DNA of 64,000 nucleotides, taken from positions 147,614-211,613 of the forward strand of contig CAZVLB010000006.1 in assembly GCA_964627935.1 (NCBI GenBank), read 5' to 3'. This document shows positions 1-6,578 of the stretch, piece by piece. Every line of letters starts with the position of its first letter. The stretch's first letter is position 1. The DNA is from JAABVY01 sp964627935. Its GTDB lineage: Bacteria > Zixibacteria > MSB-5A5 > JAABVY01. Under the pieces are notes generated by a model. That model was not told where the DNA came from. It ran no database searches and worked only from the letters and a program-made list of their open reading frames with translations. The translations under genes were made by a program, and so were the position numbers.

Positions 1-875
1 GGATGGCCCGTAAAATTAAGATATTCAACCTTTTCCTTCAAACCATCCCAGAGCATCCGGCCAAGCTTCTCGAGATGCTGATTGCGCTCCTTCATCTCTT
101 CACGGGCCAGAACAGAGGCCCTGCCCATGCCCACGATTCCGGGAAGATTCTCGGTTCCTGAACGGTATCCGCCTTCCTGAAATCCACCTTCAAAGAGGTT
201 GGCCATGCTGACCCCCTGACGAAGGCACAAAGCTCCTACACCCTTGGGACCGTAGTAGTTATGCGCCGACATCGTCAACGCATCGACATTCAGGGCCCTG
301 ACATCAACCGGGATATTGCCGGCCGCCATGGCAGCATCGCTGTGAAAATAAATTCCCCTCTCACGGGCAATTATGCCGATTTCCGCAATATCCTGAATGG
401 TGCCAATTTCAGAGCTGGCCATCTGTATGGAAATCAACGAGGTATCATCACGGATAGCATTTTTTACATCCGCCGGATCAACAAGTCCTCCGTTCTGCAC
501 CTTTATAGGAGTTATTTCATAGCCCTCCTGCTTGAGCTTGATGGCCTGATTCAGTATCGAATAGTGTTCGATTTCCGAGATAATTAAATGCCTGCCCTTA
601 TCCTGATTAGCCTTTAGAAATCCGCCAATGCCCAGGTTGTTCGACTCAGTTGCACCCGATGTGAAAATAATCTCTTCCGGTCCGCAATTGATCAGTTCCG
701 CCACCTCGGCACGGGCCTTATCCAAGGCATCGTTGGCCGCCACCCCGGCCTTATGTATATGCGAGGATGGATTGCCGAATTTTTCCATAAAATACGGTTT
801 CATGGCCTCAAACACGCGCTTGTCTATCGGTGTTGTCGCCTGATGATCGAAGTAAATATTTCTTTCAGATTCCAT
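1..875 (-). CDS. Cysteine desulfurase (NifS/IscS-like), 3' part outside window, PLP lysine replaced
   Basis: The reverse strand reads as a class V aminotransferase of the NifS/IscS family from an ATG at 875; 291 codons are present and the C-terminus, including the catalytic Cys loop, lies outside the window. Visible family landmarks are the N-terminal YFDHQATTP, GATESNN, the SEIEH segment (PLP-stacking His), HSDAAMAAG and RSGTENLPG. Normal members carry SAHK or SGHK followed by (Y/H)GPKG, with Lys forming the PLP Schiff base. Here the motif is SAHN followed by YYGPKG, so residue 206 is Asn, and the usual Gln of DAxQ is Met. The frame is continuous, so this is not a frameshift. The family normally releases sulfur from cysteine for Fe-S cluster or tRNA thiolation. 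With the lysine missing, activity is uncertain. It lies upstream of no other gene in the window and is separated from pdxT by about 110 bases. Confidence 0.85.
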   Translation of the reverse strand, partial: MESERNIYFDHQATTPIDKRVFEAMKPYFMEKFGNPSSHIHKAGVAANDALDKARAEVAELINCGPEEIIFTSGATESNNLGIGGFLKANQDKGRHLIISEIEHYSILNQAIKLKQEGYEITPIKVQNGGLVDPADVKNAIRDDTSLISIQMASSEIGTIQDIAEIGIIARERGIYFHSDAAMAAGNIPVDVRALNVDALTMSAHNYYGPKGVGALCLRQGVSMANLFEGGFQEGGYRSGTENLPGIVGMGRASVLAREEMKERNQHLEKLGRMLWDGLKEKVEYLNFTGH

Positions 876-983
876 ACAGATTTATCCTCTTGGTCTCCAA
901 TTTCCCAACAATTTTAATACAAATAGACGCTCACTGCAAGCAAAATAGACTTATTTAGTATATTTTTCGGGGATTTACTGAAT

Positions 984-1595
984 TTATGTTTTCAGGGTTA
1001 GAAAGTATTCATGGATCAGCGTGCTGTCGGTCAGTTCCGGATGAAATGCTGAGACCAGGATATGACCCTCCCGGGCCATTACGATATCGCCATTGAGCTG
1101 GCCCAGTTTCTTTACATTTTTTCCGATTCTGCGAATTTTTGGTGCACGAATAAACACCATCTGGATTTTCTCACGCTTACCGTTGAGTTCCACTTCCCCC
1201 TCGCCGGTAAATGAGTTAATCTGCCGTCCGTAGGCATTGCGAGCCGAATCGATATCGATCAGCCCCAATGTCTCGATACGCTCATCGGCGGCATCCTTTC
1301 CCAGCAGAATCAGTCCCGCGCAGGTGCCCCAGACCGGATTTTTCATGCCAAATTCCCTGAGCGGCTGACGAAGCTTGTAGAGATCTATCAGCTTGTTGAT
1401 CGTTGTCGACTCACCGCCGGGGATAATCAGCCGTTTGACATGTTTCAGGTCATCCGGCGTTTTCACCAGAAGAGAATCATGCCCGATTTTTTTCAATGCC
1501 TGCGTATGAAGCTCGAAATCGCCCTGCAGGGCCAGGATTCCGACCTCATACAGTTTCTCTTCATTCTTCACTATTTTAAGCCTGGCCTCTGACAT
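984..1595 (-). CDS. pdxT: Pyridoxal 5'-phosphate synthase glutaminase subunit PdxT
   Basis: PdxT hydrolyses glutamine and channels ammonia to PdxS in the DXP-independent PLP pathway. The class I glutamine amidotransferase signature is complete: PGGEST near residues 59-64, the nucleophile Cys92 in GTCAG, RNAYGRQ near 119-125, and the His185/Glu187 pair in HPE. The 203 residues include about 16 extra N-terminal residues before the usual VGILALQGDF start of the fold, so translation could begin a little later. It follows pdxS by about 70 bases on the same strand, the usual partner arrangement. Cytosolic. Confidence 0.95.
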   Translation of the reverse strand: MSEARLKIVKNEEKLYEVGILALQGDFELHTQALKKIGHDSLLVKTPDDLKHVKRLIIPGGESTTINKLIDLYKLRQPLREFGMKNPVWGTCAGLILLGKDAADERIETLGLIDIDSARNAYGRQINSFTGEGEVELNGKREKIQMVFIRAPKIRRIGKNVKKLGQLNGDIVMAREGHILVSAFHPELTDSTLIHEYFLTLKT

Positions 1596-1667
1596 TGTTT
1601 TTCAATCAACAACGCCGGATTCAATTCATATCAAATCCGGCGCATAAAGTTATATTTTCATTCATCC

Positions 1668-2552
1668 CTAACGGATCTGCAAAAGCTCATCCTCGGGAAT
1701 ATTGGAAAGGTCAAGCCCTTTCATGGCTGTTCCGAGATTGCGCGAAACCTCGATTAAGACCTTGGGATCCTTGAAATGAGTTGTAGCCTGCACGATCGCT
1801 TTGGCACGCACAGCCGGATCATCCGACTTGAATATGCCGGAACCGACAAATACCGCCTCGGCACCCAGCTGCATCATAAGTGATGCATCCGCCGGCGTGG
1901 CAATTCCACCCGCGGCGAAATTGGGCACAGGCAGCTTGCCCAGCCTGGCGGTTTTCTGTACAATTTCCACCGGCACTCTCATCTCCTGCGCCTCGGACAT
2001 AAGCTCCTCCGGCGCCATCTGGTTCAGCCTTCTGATATGCGACATTACCAGACGCATATGCCGTACCGCCTCGATAATATTTCCCGATCCGGCCTCACCC
2101 TTGGTGCGGATCATTGCCGCACCTTCGCTGATACGGCGCAGAGCCTCGCCCAGGTTACGGCAACCGCATACGAAGGGTACCTTGTATTGCCATTTATCTA
2201 TATGATATCTTTCGTCGGCAGGTGTCAGCACCTCGGATTCATCGATAAAATCGACTTCCAGCGCCTCGAGCATCTGGGCCTCGGCAAAATGGCCGATCCG
2301 AACCTTGGCCATGACCGGAATAGAAACCACTTCTTTTATCTTTTCGATAACTTCGATCGATGCCATACGGGCCACTCCGCCCTCGGCACGAATATCAGCA
2401 GGTACTTTCTCCAGCGCCATCACGGCCGCGGCACCGGAATCCTCGGCAATCTTGGCCTGATCAGGATTGGTAACATCCATAATCACGCCACCCTTGAGCA
2501 TTTCGGCCAGGCCAACCTTTACCTTGTATTCATCAGTATTGCGCTTAGTCAT
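1668..2552 (-). CDS. pdxS: Pyridoxal 5'-phosphate synthase lyase subunit PdxS
   Basis: PdxS condenses ribose 5-phosphate, glyceraldehyde 3-phosphate and ammonia into PLP, forming a dodecamer decorated by PdxT. At 294 residues it has the normal length. Visible catalytic features include Asp25 in GVIMDV, Lys83 in MAKVRIGHF and Lys151 in RTKGEAGSG, as expected for the family, and the GGIATPADA phosphate-binding segment near the C-terminus. It is the promoter-proximal gene of the pdxS-pdxT pair. A 7-bp palindromic hairpin lies about 100 bases upstream at 2655-2671. Confidence 0.97.
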   Translation of the reverse strand: MTKRNTDEYKVKVGLAEMLKGGVIMDVTNPDQAKIAEDSGAAAVMALEKVPADIRAEGGVARMASIEVIEKIKEVVSIPVMAKVRIGHFAEAQMLEALEVDFIDESEVLTPADERYHIDKWQYKVPFVCGCRNLGEALRRISEGAAMIRTKGEAGSGNIIEAVRHMRLVMSHIRRLNQMAPEELMSEAQEMRVPVEIVQKTARLGKLPVPNFAAGGIATPADASLMMQLGAEAVFVGSGIFKSDDPAVRAKAIVQATTHFKDPKVLIEVSRNLGTAMKGLDLSNIPEDELLQIR

Positions 2553-2654
2553 TTCATGTTACCTCATTTTAAGTTTCATACAATAAGGATATATAGCAAA
2601 TTTTACGTAAAAAGGAAACACTCGACTCACATATTTAAAAAAATTTCCGATGCC

Positions 2655-2671
2655 ACGCTTAGCCTAAGCGT
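2655..2671. promoter_or_regulatory. Palindromic hairpin between the peroxiredoxin-like gene and pdxS
   Basis: ACGCTTA and TAAGCGT form a perfect 7-bp inverted repeat around GCC, just 3' of the peroxiredoxin-like stop codon and upstream of pdxS. On the minus strand a run of seven T follows, but only about 12 bases after the stem, so it is a poor intrinsic terminator. A protein-binding site for pdxS control is equally possible. Confidence 0.3.
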
Positions 2672-2684
2672 TATGTCGAGCTCC

Positions 2685-3173
2685 TCAACCCGGTTTTACA
2701 GCCGGGACATCATCCTGCGCAGTAAATACGGGCTCCGGGCTGTGTTTTATGCCGGCCAGAATATAATTCAGTTTTTCCAGCTCATCCTTCTGAAAGCCCA
2801 TAAATTGCGTGATACGATTACCGTTTTCATCCAGCAGTATAGTGGTAGGAACAACATTAAAATCGAATTTACGGCTGGCCACATAGGGTTTATTATCAAC
2901 CAGCACCGGAAAGCTTATGCCATATTCAGAAATAAACTGCACAGCCTTGCCCGGCTCATCCTGGGCCACGCCGAAAACCTGCAACTCACCATTTTCGAAT
3001 CTTTTATGAAGCCGCTCGATGAAGGGCATGGTGAACTGGCAGGTCGGGCAGTCATGCTTAAAAAAGACCAGTAAAACCGGCGATTCACGCAGGGCCCGGG
3101 CCAGCTTGAACTCCAGGCCGTCATAGGTTCTTAAAGAGAAATCTATTTCTTTCAGGTTTTCCGGAACAGCCAT
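2685..3173 (-). CDS. Peroxiredoxin/thioredoxin-like (AhpC/TSA family) protein
   Basis: A 162-residue thioredoxin-fold protein of the AhpC/TSA (redoxin) type. The active-site segment is FFKHDCPTCQF (Cys42 and Cys45), so it carries a CxxC like TlpA or resolving-type redoxins and not the single peroxidatic Cys in PxxxT/SxxC of classical peroxiredoxins. Further family marks are the central GISFPVL segment, the VVPTTILLDENG strand with its cis-proline, and a C-terminal helix. No signal peptide is evident, so it is probably cytosolic. It likely acts as a thiol reductase or peroxidase; the substrate cannot be read from sequence. Same strand as its neighbours but with spacers of about 100 bases. Confidence 0.8.
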   Translation of the reverse strand: MAVPENLKEIDFSLRTYDGLEFKLARALRESPVLLVFFKHDCPTCQFTMPFIERLHKRFENGELQVFGVAQDEPGKAVQFISEYGISFPVLVDNKPYVASRKFDFNVVPTTILLDENGNRITQFMGFQKDELEKLNYILAGIKHSPEPVFTAQDDVPAVKPG

Positions 3174-3269
3174 TCTAACGCCTTTCGCTTAAAACGGATA
3201 CAATACCGCCTTTTAGCCATCATCACAATCATCAGACTAAAACAAGCGAACTATGCCATTGTTTCCCTG

Positions 3270-4547
3270 TTAGCGATATCGTATCCACCTGATCATTTCC
3301 GGGACCGTGGGACGTTTGCCGTACATCAAAATGCCCACGCGGAAAATCTTTGATGCCACCCATCCCAGGACTATTATCCAGATTAAAAGCCAGCCTATGG
3401 CAGCCAGGATTTCAAAGGGAGGGATGTAAGTGAAGGATGCCCGCATGATCATCATCATTGGCGTTAAAAACGGGAAAAACGACATTATCCGCACCCATGT
3501 CGCATCCGGGTTTTGCGCAATCGCAATCGCCAGCACAATCGGAATAACCAGGATCATCATAATCGGCCCGATCAGGTTCTGAAGTTCCTTCTCTGAATTC
3601 GCAATCGATCCGATAGTCGCAAACAGAGTTGCAAACAGAAAATATCCCAGTATGAAAAAGGCCACGAAACTGAGGAAGAATGACACCGACAAACCACGCG
3701 CATTGGCGATGATATCGGCCACAAACTGTGAACTCGATCCGATAAAGGCAAACACAACACCGAGCACAACCCACAGCACCATCTGGGTAATACTTGCCGC
3801 CCCGAGCCCCAGGATCTTGCCCATCATCAGCTGAAAGGGCGAAAGTGATGATACCAGTACCTCAATAATACGGCTGTTTTTCTCCTCCAGGACAGCGCGC
3901 ATCAGATGCTGACCATAGCCGACAATTACTGAAAACAGTATCATCACAAAGGCCAGCCCGGAAAGGTACTGTGTCAGAAAATCAGCGGTATCCTGCTTGC
4001 TGCCCCTGGGACCGACCTGCTGATAATCCAGATTGACCCGCCCCGTAAGATAGCCGACTTGCTGCGGGGGCACATTGTATTCCGATAATCTCTGTTCCTG
4101 AAGGACGCTGCTGAGACGTTCCCGTACAGTTTCCTCCTCGATAAACTTGCCCCGTTTTTTGGCATAACGTTCGGCATAGCCGGATTCCAGAAAATGTTCC
4201 GGCACAAATACATAGAAATCCAGATTTTCACTTTCTACTGCTTTATTCAATTCTGATTTCACCGAATCAGCCTGTTCTTCTGTGACCGAAATATAATTGA
4301 CAATAAACATATCCTGGCCATCCGGCAGAGTACCGGTAAAGGCCCGCTTGAATTCATCCAGATGCCCGGATTCTTCATCAACGAGTGTGAATTCGATCGG
4401 ATCCTTGGTTTCACGGTCAACAAACAGGGCCGGGAGAAAGATAATAGCCAGCATGAAAACCGGTGTAAGTATGGTGCCGACCAGAAAGGACTTCTTTTTG
4501 ACCACCTCATTGTATTCGCGGATAATTACCGCCATTAGCTTATTCAT
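3270..4547 (-). CDS. ABC-2 type transporter permease (NatB-like)
   Basis: An integral membrane subunit of an ABC exporter resembling NatB/YhaP. From the ATG at 4547 the protein has 425 residues: a first membrane segment near the N-terminus (SFLVGTILTPVFMLAIIFLPALFV), a periplasmic domain of about 150 residues, then five or so further membrane segments including FVMILFSVIVGYGQHLMRAVLEEKNSRIIEVLVSS, whose EEK...EVLVSS stretch is typical of the family. The start at 4547 is chosen because GGAGG lies 7 bases upstream; an upstream in-frame start at 4586 exists. It overlaps the end of the ATPase gene by 8 bases, indicating translational coupling. NatA/NatB relatives export sodium, but the substrate here is not determinable. 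Confidence 0.88.
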   Translation of the reverse strand: MNKLMAVIIREYNEVVKKKSFLVGTILTPVFMLAIIFLPALFVDRETKDPIEFTLVDEESGHLDEFKRAFTGTLPDGQDMFIVNYISVTEEQADSVKSELNKAVESENLDFYVFVPEHFLESGYAERYAKKRGKFIEEETVRERLSSVLQEQRLSEYNVPPQQVGYLTGRVNLDYQQVGPRGSKQDTADFLTQYLSGLAFVMILFSVIVGYGQHLMRAVLEEKNSRIIEVLVSSLSPFQLMMGKILGLGAASITQMVLWVVLGVVFAFIGSSSQFVADIIANARGLSVSFFLSFVAFFILGYFLFATLFATIGSIANSEKELQNLIGPIMMILVIPIVLAIAIAQNPDATWVRIMSFFPFLTPMMMIMRASFTYIPPFEILAAIGWLLIWIIVLGWVASKIFRVGILMYGKRPTVPEMIRWIRYR

Positions 4548-5463
4548 GAAGCACCTCCGGGGGTAGATTGTCTTTTCCCACAACATCTACGAAAATGTCA
4601 TGTAGTGACGGTTCCACGAACTCGAAGCGATTTATCCTGACTTTCGGCACCAGGGCCTCCAGCACCGCCTGGGGCGAGGCGCCGTCTTTGAGCTTCAATT
4701 CCACATACTTATTGTAATCGGAAACCTTCTCAACGCCGGGGAGATCTTTCAGATCGGCACTATTACCATCGAATTCGAGCACAACAGTATTGCGACCAAA
4801 ACGGCTCTTGACATCGAAAAGCTTGCCATCCAACACCTTGCGGCCCTTGTTTATCAGGCAGATTTTGTCACACAGTTTTTCGGCCTGTTCCATTACATGC
4901 GTGGAAAATATGAAGGTGATCCCTTTGCGTTTCTCCTCCAGGATGATATCCTTGATCATTTCCATATTGACCGGATCGAGCCCGCTGAAAGGTTCATCCA
5001 GAATAACCAGCCGGGGGTTATGCAAAAGCGTCGAGGCAAACTGAAGTTTCTGCTGCATGCCTTTTGATAATTCTTCTACTTTCTTTTCGCGGCAATCCTC
5101 CAGCTTCACCCTCTCGAGCCAGTAGCTGATCGCATTCTCGATTTCATTTTTGGGCATGCTCTTGATCTGGCCCAGATATGTGAGCACATCCTTTACTACC
5201 ATCTTCTGATACAGCCCCCTCTCCTCCGGAAGAAATCCGACCCGATCCTTACTGGATTCATTCAGCGTCTCGCCCATCACTTCAATACGGCCCTGATCGG
5301 GAGCAATGATATTCATCACCATCCGTATAGTGGTTGTTTTGCCTGCGCCATTGGGACCGATCAGGCCATAGATGGATCCCTCGGGCACGGTTAATGAAAA
5401 ATCATCGACCGCCACCTTGGCACCGAATGATTTACTGATATTTTCAATTTTCAGTATCTCCAT
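4540..5463 (-). CDS. ABC transporter ATP-binding protein (NatA-like)
   Basis: The 307-residue nucleotide-binding subunit partnering the downstream ABC-2 permease. Walker A is GPNGAGKTT at 36-44, the Q-loop region follows, the signature LSKGMQQ is near 132, Walker B is LVILDEP at 152-158, the D-loop is SGLDP and the switch His is 189. The C-terminal 80 residues match the accessory domain seen in drug/sodium exporter ATPases of this type. It is the first gene of a two-gene operon. Cytosolic face of the inner membrane. Confidence 0.94.
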   Translation of the reverse strand: MEILKIENISKSFGAKVAVDDFSLTVPEGSIYGLIGPNGAGKTTTIRMVMNIIAPDQGRIEVMGETLNESSKDRVGFLPEERGLYQKMVVKDVLTYLGQIKSMPKNEIENAISYWLERVKLEDCREKKVEELSKGMQQKLQFASTLLHNPRLVILDEPFSGLDPVNMEMIKDIILEEKRKGITFIFSTHVMEQAEKLCDKICLINKGRKVLDGKLFDVKSRFGRNTVVLEFDGNSADLKDLPGVEKVSDYNKYVELKLKDGASPQAVLEALVPKVRINRFEFVEPSLHDIFVDVVGKDNLPPEVLHE

Positions 5464-5775
5464 ATGCTACCCTTTAGTTTTTATAAGTGCGCTCCAATAT
5501 GCATATCATTATAAACGGAAAAATATTTTAAAGAAGTAAAAATCATCGTATCCCATCTATCCCTTATGGATATACTACTCTATTAATAAACCAAGTGTTT
5601 CATTTGGATGAGCTTAAATGCGATTTTTGGTGGGCAACTATCAGTGGAATGGTCTCACATAATATGGGATTCAGCCCATAGTTTTTTACCCTTTTAAACC
5701 ATTGCAATTCAGTCCGAGATAAGCTAAACCCTTGACGCGTGACAGGATAGGCCAATTTTCAGAGAACTCATAATG
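5464..5775. other. Non-coding spacer with an orphan plus-strand terminator
   Basis: No convincing ORF is seen. The stretch separates divergently transcribed genes, is A/T rich near 5520-5620 and contains one clear hairpin followed by T6 at 5663-5687. Any plus-strand transcript ending there would have to start within this spacer. Confidence 0.5.
5663..5687 (+). terminator. Intrinsic terminator-like hairpin, plus strand
   Basis: TATGGG and CCCATA (6 bp) enclose the loop ATTCAG and are followed by G and then TTTTTT. The polarity is plus strand. No plus-strand gene lies upstream, so it may end a small RNA or block antisense read-through from the minus-strand ABC operon promoter region. Confidence 0.45.
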
Positions 5776-5792
5776 TTGGCACGGCAATTGAT
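5776..5792 (+). promoter_or_regulatory. Sigma-54-type promoter candidate
   Basis: TTGGCACG followed by four bases and TTGAT matches the sigma-54 consensus (YTGGCACGRNNNTTGCW) at all but one position: the -12 GC reads GA. Predicted transcription start is about 5803, giving a leader of about 45 bases to the ATG at 5847. The weak point is the altered -12 element. Confidence 0.45.
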
Positions 5793-5846
5793 TCTCCTAT
5801 TTATGAACAATGGAGGTTCCTGTTATTGAGGCAGGGAGGTTAAAAA

Positions 5847-6578
5847 ATGAGTATGCAGATTCATTCATCGAATGCGGTCACACAGGGGGCGGGCGAGCTG
5901 CTTCAGAAAAGCGGCCTGGCCATAAAACTGAACAAGGAACAGAAACCCTCGCAAAACAAAGAGGTAGAGAATCCTCACAGACAGGATAAGCTCGAACTCA
6001 CGAGTTCATCCTTAAAAGAGGAAATTGCCCTTGTAAAATCCCAGGAGTATAAACAGCAGGCCCGTAAAGCGGCACTGGATGATCTCGAGCATCGCCTGCT
6101 GCAGATTGAATCGGTACTCTATCAGGTAGCGGCCACGCTTTCATTCGATGCCGATTCGATGGAAGCAATACAGAAGAAAATCGCGCGCGAATTGAGCGGC
6201 ATGCAGAATATAATCGGGGGAGTTGATCTCCCCGGAATAGAGAAAGTTGACCTGAAACTGCTGGCGGAAGAATCGCAGAAAGTCAAACTGGATTCATCAG
6301 AAAGTGTGGCAAAGCTGCGTAAGGATCTCGGCCAGGCTACTGAAGCCGTGAAGGAGCTCAAGGAACAGGCTGAGCTTACCGGTACATCCGACGGCGCCAC
6401 AGGCAAACGGCTGGAAATCGCTCATCAAAATACACAGGCGGCATTAAGCACATATAACCCTTCGGATATTGTCGGTCAGGCGGATAATGTAGCCCGGGCA
6501 TTGAAGGAGCAGGGCGGACAGGCATTTGCCGCACATGCCAGGCTGGACTATAAATCTGTGATCAATCTTGTGGGTTAA
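5847..6578 (+). CDS. Hypothetical coiled-coil protein with a flagellin-like C-terminus
   Basis: The only clear plus-strand gene. It has 243 residues, an ATG with GGGAGG 6-7 bases upstream, and no signal peptide. The middle (about 55-90 and 140-185) is strongly helical and coiled-coil prone. The last 40 residues, with spaced Ala/Gln/Asn and ending in SVINLVG, follow the pattern of the flagellin C-terminal helix, which usually ends AQANQxPQxVLxLL; the N-terminus (MSMQIHSSNAVTQG) is also flagellin-like in tone. This is pattern resemblance, not a family assignment. It could be a flagellin-related or hook-associated protein, or a coiled-coil protein of other function. The sigma-54-like promoter upstream fits a flagellar-type gene. 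Its TAA overlaps the stop codon of the convergent gene in a shared TTAA. Confidence 0.7.
   Translation: MSMQIHSSNAVTQGAGELLQKSGLAIKLNKEQKPSQNKEVENPHRQDKLELTSSSLKEEIALVKSQEYKQQARKAALDDLEHRLLQIESVLYQVAATLSFDADSMEAIQKKIARELSGMQNIIGGVDLPGIEKVDLKLLAEESQKVKLDSSESVAKLRKDLGQATEAVKELKEQAELTGTSDGATGKRLEIAHQNTQAALSTYNPSDIVGQADNVARALKEQGGQAFAAHARLDYKSVINLVG

Noticed and set aside
2037..3074. 345-codon plus-strand open frame over pdxS and the peroxiredoxin-like gene
   Set aside because: It is antisense to two well-conserved genes and shows no family features; a shadow frame.
2685..3173. Peroxiredoxin-like gene as a selenoprotein
   Set aside because: The active-site codons are Cys (CPTC) with no in-frame TGA.
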